Positions 7,817-16,975 are shown, counted from the stretch's first letter. The stretch: 64,000 nt of DNA from Litorivita sp050633545 (GCA_050633545.1 JBOEGS010000006.1:186001-250000); one strand, 5' to 3'. Notes: generated by a model not told the origin, from the letters alone. A program made the numbers and translations.

Positions 7817-8672
7817 GCGCCGCAAGGGTCGCGGCGGGATTGGTGTCGGGAAAGAAATGCCCGCCGGTGATTGCCTCGGCGCGCATGTCGGTGCAGCGCG
7901 CGGCCCATGTTGCGGGCACGTCATAGGCCGAGGCCATCGCGCCCTCGGCCCCGTAAAGCACCAAGGCGGGGCAGGTGACGGGGCGCGCCAGATCTGCCGC
8001 GTCATGATCGAAATCCACCGCAAGCGCGGCACGGTAATCGTTGCACATGCCGCCCGTCACCGCCGGATCACGCCATGCCGCGCGGTAGGCCTCCAATTGC
8101 GCCGGATCGAAATCCTCCAGCCGCGCCGCCCCCCAGCCCAACAAGCAGCTTTCGTAAAAAGCATCCGGATCATGCAAGATCATGGTTTCGGGAAAGGGCG
8201 CGGGTTGGGCCAGAAAAAACCAGTGGTAATAGCCTTTGGCCACATGGCGGTTCAGATCGTCCAGCAGCAGATGCGTCGGCACGATATCCATCACCGTTAG
8301 GGAACGGATGCGTTCGGGCGCGTCCAACGCCATGCGATGGGCGGTGCGCGCGCCGCGATCATGGCCGACCAGATCGAATTGCCGGTGCCCCAGATGGCTC
8401 ATCAACCCCAAGAGATCGGCCCCCATGGCGCGAAAGCTGTGCTCTGGCATGGTTTGCGGTTTTTCCGATGCGCCATAGCCGCGCAGATCGGCGCAGATCA
8501 CGCGGCGGTCCTTGGCCAGTTCGGGCGCGATATGGCCCCACATGGCGCGGGTTTGCGGAAAGCCGTGTAGCAACAGGACGGGCGGCAGGGCGCTGCCCTC
8601 AGGCCCGCCGACACTATAGGCGACGCGCGCCCCGTCTATTGTGGCGCTGTGATCGGTGAAGCCCTGGATCAT
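7794..8672 (-). CDS. Alpha/beta hydrolase, fluoroacetate/haloacetate dehalogenase-like
   Basis: A 292-residue alpha/beta hydrolase with an HG oxyanion segment (LLLHGFPQTR) and a nucleophile elbow GHDRG, so the nucleophile is Asp105, not Ser. Around it are Arg106 and Arg109 (DRGAR), Asp129, and His150-Trp151 (YYHWFF), with a C-terminal His (GGHFFPDTNP). The set Asp-Arg-Arg-His-Trp matches the halide and carboxylate pocket of fluoroacetate dehalogenases, so hydrolytic dehalogenation of a 2-haloacid is the best guess. An epoxide hydrolase is an alternative because it also uses Asp. The gene follows the M20 peptidase gene by 3 bp, so they are probably co-transcribed. Confidence 0.85.
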   Translation of the reverse strand: MIQGFTDHSATIDGARVAYSVGGPEGSALPPVLLLHGFPQTRAMWGHIAPELAKDRRVICADLRGYGASEKPQTMPEHSFRAMGADLLGLMSHLGHRQFDLVGHDRGARTAHRMALDAPERIRSLTVMDIVPTHLLLDDLNRHVAKGYYHWFFLAQPAPFPETMILHDPDAFYESCLLGWGAARLEDFDPAQLEAYRAAWRDPAVTGGMCNDYRAALAVDFDHDAADLARPVTCPALVLYGAEGAMASAYDVPATWAARCTDMRAEAITGGHFFPDTNPAATLAALKAFLPR

Positions 8673-8675
8673 CGG

Positions 8676-10073
8676 TTATCCTTTGGCGCTGAGGGCGGCC
8701 AGAACCCGCGCCCATGAGCGCGTGCCTTTGTGAAAGCTCTCCATGTCGTATTTCTCGTTCGGGCTGTGGATCTGGTCGTCATCCTTGCCAAAGCCGATGA
8801 GCATCGCATCCATCCCGAGGATCTGTTTGAAATAGCCCGCAATCGGAATCGAGCCGCCGCAGCCGATATAGGCGGCGGTGTCGGGCCATTCGTCGCTGAG
8901 CGCGCCGCGCGCGGCCTCGAAGGCGGGGTTTTCGGTGGACATGACCGAGGCGGGCGAGGCCCCGTGGCCGCGAAATTCGACCGAGCAATCGGGCGGCAGC
9001 ATGGAGGTCACATAGGCGCGAAAAGCCTCGCGCAATTTGTGCGGGTCCTGCCCGCCGACGAGGCGAAAGCTGATCTTGGCGCTGGCGCGGGCGGGCAGCA
9101 CGGTTTTGAATCCGTCGCCCGTATAGCCGCCGGTGATGCCGTTGACCTCGCAGGTCGGGCGCGACCAGACCATTTCAAGCGCCGTGCGGCCCACTTCGCC
9201 CGCAGGGGTCGACAGGCCGACATCGCCCAAAAAGGCCTTTTCGTCAAAGCTGAGCGCTTCCCATTGCGCGGCGATATCCTCGGGCAGCTCCTCGATGCCG
9301 TCATAAAATCCGGGCACGGTGATGCGGCCTTGCTCGTCATGAAGCGAGGCGATGACCTTGGCCAGCACGCGAATGGGATTGATCGCCGCGCCGCCAAAGA
9401 ACCCCGAATGCAGGTCCTTGTCGGGGCCGGTGATGGTGATCTCTTCGCCCAGAAGACCGCGCAGCATCATGGTGATGGCAGGGGTTTTCGATTGGAACAG
9501 TGCCGTGTCGCAAATCAGCGCGATATCGCATTTCAATTCTTCGGCATTGTCTTTCATGAAGGGCACCAGCGAGGGCGAGCCTGATTCCTCCTCGCCTTCA
9601 AAGAAAAACGTGATGCGGCAGGGCAGGGTGCCATGGACCGCTTTCCACGCGCGGCACGCCTCGACAAATGTCATCAATTGCCCCTTGTCGTCCGACGATC
9701 CGCGCCCTCGGATCACTTGGCCGTTCGGGCCGTCCTCAACGGCGGGTTCGAACGGTGCAGCGTCCCACAGATCCAGCGGATCAACCGGTTGCACATCATA
9801 GTGGCCATAGAACAGGACATGCGGGGCGTCGCTTTGCCCGCCGATATGGCCGACGACCATCGGATGGCCCGGCGTGTCGCGAATTTCTGCTTTTGCACCA
9901 AGGCTTTGCAGGTCGCGCACCAGCCAGTTCGCCGCCTCCAGACACTGCGCCTGATAGGCCGGATCGGTCGAGATCGACGGGATGCGCATCAGGTCGAGAA
10001 GCCGCGCCGTCGCCGCCTCCAGATCGGTGTCGATACGCGAGAGAACAGGGTCGAGAAGCGGGGCGGCAGCCAT
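8676..10073 (-). CDS. M20 family metallopeptidase (dipeptidase-like)
   Basis: A 465-residue di-zinc peptidase of the M20/PepV-ArgE group. Metal-binding motifs are clear: FYGHYDVQP with the first His and Asp, GRGSSDDKG with the bridging Asp, and the FFFEGEEESGSPS pair of Glu. A dimerisation insert follows (ITGPDKDLHSGFFGG), and the last metal His is in DDQIHSPNEKY. The length is usual for cytosolic M20 dipeptidases that take the whole dipeptide backbone. There is no signal peptide. It is the first gene of a two-gene operon with the hydrolase. The exact substrate cannot be read from sequence. Confidence 0.9.
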   Translation of the reverse strand: MAAAPLLDPVLSRIDTDLEAATARLLDLMRIPSISTDPAYQAQCLEAANWLVRDLQSLGAKAEIRDTPGHPMVVGHIGGQSDAPHVLFYGHYDVQPVDPLDLWDAAPFEPAVEDGPNGQVIRGRGSSDDKGQLMTFVEACRAWKAVHGTLPCRITFFFEGEEESGSPSLVPFMKDNAEELKCDIALICDTALFQSKTPAITMMLRGLLGEEITITGPDKDLHSGFFGGAAINPIRVLAKVIASLHDEQGRITVPGFYDGIEELPEDIAAQWEALSFDEKAFLGDVGLSTPAGEVGRTALEMVWSRPTCEVNGITGGYTGDGFKTVLPARASAKISFRLVGGQDPHKLREAFRAYVTSMLPPDCSVEFRGHGASPASVMSTENPAFEAARGALSDEWPDTAAYIGCGGSIPIAGYFKQILGMDAMLIGFGKDDDQIHSPNEKYDMESFHKGTRSWARVLAALSAKG

Positions 10074-10139
10074 CGGAATTCTTCCTTTATCAGTCAGTTA
10101 CCGTAGCCTAACGTGTGATGCGCCGCTGTCTAGGGCCGC

Positions 10140-10153
10140 TTGATCGAAATCAA
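10140..10153. promoter_or_regulatory. FnrL/FNR box upstream of hemA
   Basis: TTGATCGAAATCAA is a perfect TTGAT-N4-ATCAA FNR-family site. It lies about 195 bp before the hemA start and about 70 bp upstream of the start point expected from the promoter at 10184-10212, a normal activator position. FnrL control of hemA in low oxygen is established in Rhodobacter. Confidence 0.8.
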
Positions 10154-10183
10154 TGCCGCAAAATAAATGCATGTCTAAAACAG

Positions 10184-10212
10184 TTGCGAAATGGATGCGC
10201 GAACGGTATTCA
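10184..10212 (+). promoter_or_regulatory. Putative hemA promoter
   Basis: TTGCGA (10184-10189), 17 bp, TATTCA (10207-10212). It is a reasonable sigma70 match placed downstream of the FnrL box, and would give a leader of about 130 nt before hemA. Confidence 0.45.
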
Positions 10213-10347
10213 TTCATGAAATTGAATAATTGACCTTCTGGAGACATGGCGCGACGTCATAACGCGGGAAGATCGACTTTCGCGGGGTAGGACTCTCTTA
10301 AAAGATGGTCTATAGCCTCGCGGCAAGAGCAAGACGGAGGACTGCCC

Positions 10348-11571
10348 GTGAACTACACGGCCAAGCTGGATCAAGCCATCAATAGCCTGCACGATGAGGG
10401 CCGCTATCGGACGTTCATCGATATCGAGCGCAAGAACGGGCAATTCCCGCACGCGACTTGGACCCGCCCAGACGGGGCAGAGCAGCCGATCACCGTATGG
10501 TGTGGCAATGATTATCTTGGCATGGGGCAGCATCCGGTCGTTCTGGCCGCAATGCATGAGGCCATCGATGCGGCGGGCGCCGGATCGGGCGGCACGCGCA
10601 ACATTTCCGGCACGACCGTGTATCACAAACAGCTCGAAGCCGAATTGGCCGATCTGCATGGCAAAGAGGCGGCTCTGCTGTTCACCTCGGCCTATATCGC
10701 CAATGATGCGACGCTCTCGACCCTGCCCAAGCTTTTCCCCGGTCTGATCATCTATTCTGATGAATTGAACCATGCCTCGATGATCGAAGGCGTGCGTCGC
10801 AACGGCGGGGCGAAACGGATTTTCCGGCACAACGACGTGGCGCATCTGCGCGAATTGCTGGCGGCGGATGATCCCGCCGCGCCCAAACTCATCGCCTTCG
10901 AATCGGTCTATTCGATGGATGGCGATTTTGGCCCGATCGAAGCGATTTGCGATCTGGCCGACGAATTCGGCGCGCTGACCTATATCGACGAAGTGCATGC
11001 GGTTGGCATGTATGGTCCGCGCGGTGCGGGCGTGGCCGAACGCGACGGGCTGATGCACCGTCTGGACATCATCAACGGCACTTTGGCCAAGGCATACGGT
11101 GTCATGGGCGGCTATATCGCGGCCTCGGAGAAAATGTGCGATGCGGTGCGCTCCTTTGCGCCCGGTTTCATTTTTACCACCTCGCTTGCGCCCGCAATTG
11201 CGGCGGGGGCGGCGGCCTCTGTCAAACACCTCAAAACCGACAGCACCCTGCGCGAGCGTCACCAGACCCAAGCCAAGATCCTCAAGACCCGCCTCAAGGG
11301 CATGGGCCTGCCGATCATTGATCACGGCAGCCATATCGTGCCGGTGATTGTGGGCGATCCGGTGCATACGCAAAAGCTCTCGGACATGCTGCTGCAAACC
11401 TACGGCATCTATGTCCAGCCGATCAATTTCCCCACCGTTCCGCGCGGCACAGAGCGGCTTCGCTTCACGCCCTCGCCGGTGCATGGGGCGGGCGAGATGG
11501 ATCATCTGGTCAAGGCCATGGACGCGCTCTGGAGCCATTGTGCGCTGAATCGCGCCGAATTGGCCGGTTAG
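10348..11571 (+). CDS. hemA: 5-aminolevulinate synthase
   Basis: A 407-residue pyridoxal-phosphate enzyme of the alpha-oxoamine synthase family. It condenses glycine with succinyl-CoA to 5-aminolevulinate, the first step of tetrapyrrole synthesis in alphaproteobacteria. It starts at GTG 7 bp after GGAGG. Motifs include WCGNDYLGMGQHP, GSGGTRNISGT, the PLP-stacking and Asp region YIDEVHAVGMYG, and catalytic Lys248 in TLAKAYGVMGGY. The length equals that of Rhodobacter HemA. The perfect FnrL box upstream indicates induction when oxygen falls. A monocistronic layout is likely, since the next gene follows after more than 100 bp. Confidence 0.97.
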   Translation: MNYTAKLDQAINSLHDEGRYRTFIDIERKNGQFPHATWTRPDGAEQPITVWCGNDYLGMGQHPVVLAAMHEAIDAAGAGSGGTRNISGTTVYHKQLEAELADLHGKEAALLFTSAYIANDATLSTLPKLFPGLIIYSDELNHASMIEGVRRNGGAKRIFRHNDVAHLRELLAADDPAAPKLIAFESVYSMDGDFGPIEAICDLADEFGALTYIDEVHAVGMYGPRGAGVAERDGLMHRLDIINGTLAKAYGVMGGYIAASEKMCDAVRSFAPGFIFTTSLAPAIAAGAAASVKHLKTDSTLRERHQTQAKILKTRLKGMGLPIIDHGSHIVPVIVGDPVHTQKLSDMLLQTYGIYVQPINFPTVPRGTERLRFTPSPVHGAGEMDHLVKAMDALWSHCALNRAELAG

Positions 11572-11680
11572 CCTGTGGATAACGTGCAATCTCGGTTGCA
11601 CTGTGCTAGTCTTCGGTAAAGAAATAACACACATCGAATCGGGGATGGTTCGTGGTGTATTCCGAAGTGGGGCAGCAGCG

Positions 11681-12946
11681 ATGATCAGGCGCAAATTCTC
11701 GCGCAAAAAGGTCGAAGCAGACGTGGAAGAACCGCGTGGCTTCGATGCGTTCGAGTTGCGTCTTGGCGATACCATGCGCGGCGAACGGGCGACGATGGGC
11801 AAAAGCTTGCTCGATGTGCAACGCGAGCTGCGGATCAAAGCCTCCTATATCGCCGCCATCGAGAATACCGATCCCACCGCCTTTGATACGCCCGGGTTTA
11901 TTGCCGGATATGTGCGCTCTTACGCACGCTATCTGAATATGGATCCCGATGCGGCCTTTGCACAGTTCTGCGCCGAAAGCGGGTTTTCCATCGCGCATGG
12001 CATGTCGTCGGAGGCCTCCAGTCCGCGCCGCGAAGCCGCCCCTGCGCAGCGCGTCGAAAAGGATCCGTTTGGCGGCGCGAAAACGCCCTTCACCCCGATT
12101 GCCGAAAGCTTCCTGTCACGGATCGAACCAAGCGCCGTCGGCTCGGTTCTGGTTCTGGCGCTGCTGATCGGCGGCATCGGCTATGGTGGTTACAGCGTTT
12201 TGAACGAAGTGCAGCGCGTGCAATTCGCGCCGGTTGAAAACACCCCGACGGTGCTCTCCGATCTTGATCCGCTGGATGGCGCTCTGGCTGCAAACGGCGG
12301 CCCGAGTGATGACACAGACACAGCGCGCACCGCAGCTGCTCTGGCTTCGGGCGAAACCCCGACAGGAATTTTCGCGCCCCCCGCGGCATCGCTCGACCGG
12401 CTCTATCGCCCGCAAGCATTGGACGTGCCGGTCATGGTTGCGCGCGATGCGCCGATCTCGACGCTGGATCCGTCCACGATTGGCGCCTTTAATGGCGAAA
12501 CCTCGTCCCGCGCCGCTCCGGCGCAGATGATGGCCGATGGCACGGGCGCAGGTTTGAGCGCCGATCCCGCCGCGCGTAGCAATCAAAGCGGCGTGCAGGT
12601 TGTCGAAGGCCCTGCACCCGAAGTCGTCGTTGTCGCCGCCCGCCCCGCATGGGTGCGCGTGCGCGCCGCTGATGGCACGGTGATCTTCGAAGGGATCATG
12701 AATGCGGGCGATCGCTACGCCGTGCCCGCCACCGAAGAGCCGCCCACCTTGCGCGTGGGCGAATCCGGCGCGATCTATTTCGCGGTGAACGGCCAACATA
12801 TCGGCCCCGCCGGAGCGCGCGGCTCGGTGACGTCCAAGCTGCCGCTTTCGGTGGACCATCTGACGCAAACCTATAGCGTGGCCAGCCTCGACAAGGACGG
12901 CGATCTGGCCCGCGTTGTGGCCGAATTGGTGCAGGCGCAAAACTGA
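11681..12946 (+). CDS. RodZ-like helix-turn-helix membrane protein
   Basis: A 421-residue protein with a cytoplasmic HTH_25 domain (residues ~24-100, GKSLLDVQRELRIKASYIAA), a basic linker, one transmembrane helix (~152-174) and a long, proline- and alanine-rich exterior. It ends in a DUF4115-type beta domain (WVRVRAADGTVIFEGIM...). This is the architecture of the cytoskeletal adaptor RodZ, which links MreB to the elongation machinery. The ATG after GAAGTGGGGCAGCAGCG was preferred over two upstream in-frame starts without a ribosome site. It sits directly before ispG, a common pairing. Confidence 0.8.
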   Translation: MIRRKFSRKKVEADVEEPRGFDAFELRLGDTMRGERATMGKSLLDVQRELRIKASYIAAIENTDPTAFDTPGFIAGYVRSYARYLNMDPDAAFAQFCAESGFSIAHGMSSEASSPRREAAPAQRVEKDPFGGAKTPFTPIAESFLSRIEPSAVGSVLVLALLIGGIGYGGYSVLNEVQRVQFAPVENTPTVLSDLDPLDGALAANGGPSDDTDTARTAAALASGETPTGIFAPPAASLDRLYRPQALDVPVMVARDAPISTLDPSTIGAFNGETSSRAAPAQMMADGTGAGLSADPAARSNQSGVQVVEGPAPEVVVVAARPAWVRVRAADGTVIFEGIMNAGDRYAVPATEEPPTLRVGESGAIYFAVNGQHIGPAGARGSVTSKLPLSVDHLTQTYSVASLDKDGDLARVVAELVQAQN

Positions 12947-13111
12947 ACCCGCGATTGCGCGCGCGCCCTGCTTGCGGGTTCTAAAAATATCCCCGCCGGA
13001 AGCTTCGACCTCTTCTCCAAAAGCTCTCGCCAAGGTGACCATTGCCTGATTGCAGCGCCGCGCCCAAGCGCGTATTCCTAGGTCCGAACACCTCCGTGAA
13101 AGGCCCGTCTC

Positions 13112-14251
13112 ATGTCGCTCAATCACGTCCGTCCGTGGAAAAACATCTATCGCCGCAAGAGCCGTCAGATCATGGTCGGCAATGTGCCCGTGGGGGGCGA
13201 CGCGCCGATCACCGTGCAAACCATGACCAATACCGACAGCGGCGATGTGCGTGCCACGCTGGCGCAGGTGATTGCCGCTTATGAGGCTGGCGCCGATATT
13301 GTGCGCATCTCTGCCCCCGATGTGGCCGCGACCACGGCGCTCAAAGAAATCTGCCGCGAAAGCCCTGTGCCGATCGTTGCGGATATCCATTTCCATTACA
13401 AACGCGCGATCGAGGCCGCCGAAGCGGGCGCGGCTTGCCTGCGCATCAATCCGGGCAACATCGGCGACGAGACCCGCGTCAAAGAGGTTATCAAAGCGGC
13501 CAAGGACCACGGCTGTTCGATCCGCATTGGCGTCAACGCGGGTAGCCTCGAAAAACATTTGTTGGAAAAATACGGCGAACCTTGCCCCGACGCGATGGTC
13601 GAAAGCGGGCTGGACCACATCAAAATCCTGCAAGACAATGATTTTCACGAATTCAAAATCTCGGTCAAAGCCTCTGATGTGTTCCTCTCTGCCGCCGCTT
13701 ACCAAGCCTTGGTCGAGGCCACGGATGCGCCGATCCATTTGGGCATCACCGAGGCGGGCGGGCTCATGTCCGGCACGATCAAATCGGCCATCGGGTTGGG
13801 CAACCTGCTCTGGATGGGCATTGGCGATACGATCCGCGTGTCCTTGTCTGCCGATCCGGTCGAAGAGGTCAAAGTCGGCTATGACATCCTCAAATCCTTG
13901 GGGCTGCGCCACCGCGGGGTGAATATCATTTCCTGCCCGTCTTGCGCGCGCCAAGGCTTTGATGTGATCAAAACCGTCGAAGCGCTTGAAAAGCGGCTGG
14001 AGCATATCAAAACCCCGATGAGCCTGTCGATCATCGGCTGTGTCGTGAATGGTCCGGGCGAGGCATTGATGACCGATGTCGGCTTTACCGGCGGCGGCGC
14101 GGGGGCGGGGATGGTCTATCTGGCGGGCAAGCAAAGCCACAAGATGAGCAACGACAAGATGATCGATCACATCGTCGAAGAGGTCGAGAAAAAGGCCGAA
14201 GCGATACAGGCCGAAATGGACGCCGAAGCCAGCGCCAGCGCGGCTCAATAG
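13112..14251 (+). CDS. ispG: 4-hydroxy-3-methylbut-2-enyl diphosphate synthase
   Basis: A 379-residue IspG (GcpE), the [4Fe-4S] enzyme that converts methylerythritol cyclodiphosphate to HMBPP in the non-mevalonate isoprenoid pathway. It has the TIM-barrel half (ITVQTMTNTDSGDV, VADIHFHYKRA, LRINPGNIGD) and the C-terminal cluster domain with Cys ligands in SCPSCARQGF and IGCVVNGPGE. The length is that of the short bacterial form without the plant insert. The alanine/serine-rich tail (DAEASASAAQ) is non-conserved. The 3' end overlaps the convergent Dsb-like gene by 7 bp. Confidence 0.97.
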   Translation: MSLNHVRPWKNIYRRKSRQIMVGNVPVGGDAPITVQTMTNTDSGDVRATLAQVIAAYEAGADIVRISAPDVAATTALKEICRESPVPIVADIHFHYKRAIEAAEAGAACLRINPGNIGDETRVKEVIKAAKDHGCSIRIGVNAGSLEKHLLEKYGEPCPDAMVESGLDHIKILQDNDFHEFKISVKASDVFLSAAAYQALVEATDAPIHLGITEAGGLMSGTIKSAIGLGNLLWMGIGDTIRVSLSADPVEEVKVGYDILKSLGLRHRGVNIISCPSCARQGFDVIKTVEALEKRLEHIKTPMSLSIIGCVVNGPGEALMTDVGFTGGGAGAGMVYLAGKQSHKMSNDKMIDHIVEEVEKKAEAIQAEMDAEASASAAQ

Positions 14252-14781
14252 CGTTCTTTGTCCAAACGCTGCGCGATATAGCCTTCCATCACTTCGGCGG
14301 GCATTGCGCCGTTGAGCACCATATCGTCAAAAGCATAGGCGGGCAGATCAGTGATCTGCATCGCGTCCACAAACGGTGCGGCCTCTTGGGGCGTGAGGCG
14401 CCGCACGCGGATGTCATAGCGTTTGGCCAGGGCGCGCAAATCCGCCTCGGCGCTCTGGCAAGGGGCGCAGTCCGCAGGGCCGATCAGCGCAATCACAATC
14501 GCCGCCTCGGCATCGCCGAACCCGTCCGCCGTGCGATCAAAGAGCAACGCCTTGTGGCGCGCGATGATCGACAGATCAGCCTCGCGGTCCTCGGCATAAA
14601 GATCGGTGGGCGCCATGGCCGATAGCGCCTGTGGGATCACCGAAGGATTGGCCATCAGGTAGGATTTTACCGCCGCGCCAAATGCTTGCCTTTCGGCGGG
14701 GGTTAAAGCGGTGATATCGGTCGCGCCGAGCTGCCCGCCCCAAAGAAGGGCGAGCGCCAATCGCAGGGCGGCAGCGCGCAT
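14245..14781 (-). CDS. Exported thioredoxin-fold (DsbA-like) protein with CAPC
   Basis: A 178-residue exported protein. The ATG at 14781 gives a signal peptide (MRAAALRLALALLWGG); longer upstream readings lack one. The N-terminal ~35 mature residues (TALTPAERQAFGAAVKSYLM) closely resemble the start of the DsbA-like protein encoded just upstream, followed by a reduced thioredoxin fold with CAPC in place of CGYC. It lacks much of the helical insert of DsbA and is shorter than the usual 200-250 residues. It is the last gene of an operon with its paralogue and an M48 protease. A redox partner role in the periplasm is inferred. Confidence 0.75.
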   Translation of the reverse strand: MRAAALRLALALLWGGQLGATDITALTPAERQAFGAAVKSYLMANPSVIPQALSAMAPTDLYAEDREADLSIIARHKALLFDRTADGFGDAEAAIVIALIGPADCAPCQSAEADLRALAKRYDIRVRRLTPQEAAPFVDAMQITDLPAYAFDDMVLNGAMPAEVMEGYIAQRLDKERY

Positions 14782-14785
14782 GGGA

Positions 14786-15535
14786 TCAGTCCTTGCGCGC
14801 CTCGGCGACCAGTTGCGCCATCGCATCGAACGGCACATAGCCGCGCAGCATCCGATCCTCCAAAACAAAGGTCGGCGTGCCCGAGATTTGCAAACGCCCC
14901 GCCAGCGCGTGATTGTCGGCGATCACCTGCGTGACCTCGGGGCTGTCCATTTTGGCAAGGATCGGCGCCGCGTCCAGATCAAGGCTCTTGGCCAGCTTGC
15001 TCAGGCTGCCCTCGTTGACGCCGCCCTTGAGGGCGATCAAGGCGTCATGGGCATGTTCGTAAGCCGCGTCGCCATGCAGCATCCGCACCGCAATGGCAAA
15101 GCGCGACGAGGTGATCGAGGCTTCGCCAAGGATCGGGAACTCTTTGATGATAAAGCGGATATTGCCATCGGTCTTGAGCAGCTTTTGCACATCGGCCACG
15201 GCCTTGCGGCAATAACCGCAGCGGTAATCGGTGAATTCCACCAAGGTGATATCGCCATCGGGATTGCCGCCGACCCATGAATTGGGATCGTCAAAAATGT
15301 CTTTGGCGTTGATCTTGACCAGATCCACATCGTTTTGCGCCTGCGCGGCGGCTTGGCGTTCTTCCAAAGAATTGACCGCATCCATGATGACCTGCGGATT
15401 TTCCATCAGATAGGCGCGCACTTCGGCACCGAAGGCCTCTTTTTCGGCGGGGCTCATGGCAGTGACGTCAAAAGCATGGGCCGGCGCGGCCAGAAGGGCG
15501 GCGCTGATCAGGGCTGCGGGCAGGGTGCGTTTCAT
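14786..15535 (-). CDS. DsbA family periplasmic thiol:disulfide protein
   Basis: A 249-residue protein with signal peptide (cleavage after AHA), an N-terminal helical extension (SPAEKEAFGAEVRAYLMENP) and a DsbA/ScsC-like thioredoxin domain. The active site is CGYC in EFTDYRCGYCRKA and the cis-Pro loop is SGTPTFVLED. The N-terminal extension is typical of the Com1/ScsC-type disulfide isomerases, which oligomerise through it. It lies 3 bp after the M48 protease and 4 bp before the short CAPC paralogue, all on one strand, suggesting a periplasmic folding and quality-control operon. Confidence 0.88.
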   Translation of the reverse strand: MKRTLPAALISAALLAAPAHAFDVTAMSPAEKEAFGAEVRAYLMENPQVIMDAVNSLEERQAAAQAQNDVDLVKINAKDIFDDPNSWVGGNPDGDITLVEFTDYRCGYCRKAVADVQKLLKTDGNIRFIIKEFPILGEASITSSRFAIAVRMLHGDAAYEHAHDALIALKGGVNEGSLSKLAKSLDLDAAPILAKMDSPEVTQVIADNHALAGRLQISGTPTFVLEDRMLRGYVPFDAMAQLVAEARKD

Positions 15536-15538
15536 CGG

Positions 15539-16891
15539 CTATCTCCGTTTCGATGCGGCTTTAGCAGCAAAGATCACATCCTGCGCGCGTTGCCAAGCAC
15601 CAGAGCCGCGAGGCAACAGGCCCTCGGCACGTTTGGCATGCACCGCCGCGTCCTTTAAATTGCCGCCAAGCGCATGGCGCTCGGCCACCGTCAAGGAAGC
15701 CATGCCGTGATTGCCAAGCCGCGCATAGGCCATGCCCAGATCGCGCATTGCATTGGCGTTGGAATAATCGCGCGCGCGTGATTTTTCGAGCACGGTCAAG
15801 GCTTTGCGCGTCGCATCCTTGGTGTCGAGCGCCAATAGCGCGCGCCCGAGGCTGGCGAGGATCAGCGGGTCGTTGGGCGCGCGCCGCGCGGCGGATTCAT
15901 ATGCCGCAACGGCGGCGCTGAACTGGCGCCGCTCGATCAAAAACTGGCCCTTGAGTTCCAACAAGAACGGGTCATTCGACCGCATCACGATCGCGCGATC
16001 CAAGGTAGCGAGCGCCTCTTTGGTCTGCGTCTGGCGGTGATGGGCGATGGCTTGTCGCATCAAAGTGATATCGGGCGACACGCTCTCTCTGGCGCGGCGC
16101 ATGGTCCACTTGGGGGCGCGTTGAAAGGCCGAAAGCTTGCCCTTGGCGCGGTCGAACCAATAGCGCGCCTCGGCGGTGTCGCCATCAGGGGTTTTGCTGG
16201 CCATTCCGGCGGCGGCGGCCTCCATGCGGCGATACCTGTCGCGGCTCATAGGATGGGTGCGCGCATAGGGGTCTTGGCGCGATGTGCTCAGCGCCTCTTG
16301 TCCGCGAAACAGATCGAGCACCTCAAGCGCGCCCTTCGCATCCACCCCCGCCCGCGCCATATAGCGCAGGCCCGAATTGTCGGCGGCGTTTTCCTCGTCG
16401 CGGGTGTGCGCCATAAACAGCCGTGCCGCCGAAGAGCTGACCCCGAGGCCGATGCCGGAGGCGGCTTTGGTATTGCCGGTGGTGGCCGCCGTGGCCGCCG
16501 CAAGCGCAAGGCCCAGCCCCGCCGCGGTGCGCATATTGGCCATATTGTTGCGCCGCCGCGTCAGGTGCCCGCTGGCAATATGGGCGGCCTCGTGGGCGAT
16601 CACGGATTGCAGTTGCGCCGCTCTATCCAGTCGCAAAATCAATCCCGAATGGATGAAAATATGATCGCTATCAATCACATAGGCGTTCAGGTTGCTGTCA
16701 TTGATGACCATGATCTTGACGCGGCTGGGGCTAAGACCTGCGGCTTTGAGCAAGGGCGCGGCTAATTGGCCCAGCGAATATTCGATATCGGGATCGCGGA
16801 TCAGGCTGGCGGCGCGCGCCGGTGCGCCGATCAGCGCGGCCATGAGGCACAGCGCAGTCGCGGCAGCCATGAGAGAGCGGAGAAGACGCAT
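15539..16891 (-). CDS. BepA-like M48 metalloprotease with TPR repeats
   Basis: A 450-residue exported zinc protease. The signal peptide ends in PARA. The M48 catalytic domain has HEAAH at 100-104, the third ligand in DEENAADNSGLRYM, and the SRQDPYARTHPMSRDR region that blocks the site in BepA-type proteases. The C-terminal ~200 residues form TPR-like helix pairs (ALATLDRAIVMRSNDPFLLE, FSAAVAAYESAARRAPNDP). This architecture matches BepA/YfgC, which degrades or assists misassembled outer-membrane proteins such as LptD. It is the first gene of an operon with two DsbA-like proteins, consistent with outer-membrane protein folding. Confidence 0.9.
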   Translation of the reverse strand: MRLLRSLMAAATALCLMAALIGAPARAASLIRDPDIEYSLGQLAAPLLKAAGLSPSRVKIMVINDSNLNAYVIDSDHIFIHSGLILRLDRAAQLQSVIAHEAAHIASGHLTRRRNNMANMRTAAGLGLALAAATAATTGNTKAASGIGLGVSSSAARLFMAHTRDEENAADNSGLRYMARAGVDAKGALEVLDLFRGQEALSTSRQDPYARTHPMSRDRYRRMEAAAAGMASKTPDGDTAEARYWFDRAKGKLSAFQRAPKWTMRRARESVSPDITLMRQAIAHHRQTQTKEALATLDRAIVMRSNDPFLLELKGQFLIERRQFSAAVAAYESAARRAPNDPLILASLGRALLALDTKDATRKALTVLEKSRARDYSNANAMRDLGMAYARLGNHGMASLTVAERHALGGNLKDAAVHAKRAEGLLPRGSGAWQRAQDVIFAAKAASKRR

Positions 16892-16975
16892 TGACGAGAG
16901 GCCTTTATCCTTGTGACAAGGAGGGACGAGTGGCGGCGCGTTGCGCGGCCTTTGGCACAGCTTAGGAAGAATTAG

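Noticed and set aside
12116..14248. 710-codon minus-strand frame across the RodZ-like gene and ispG
   Set aside because: It is antisense to ispG, which has all its catalytic motifs. There is no ribosome site or family signal.
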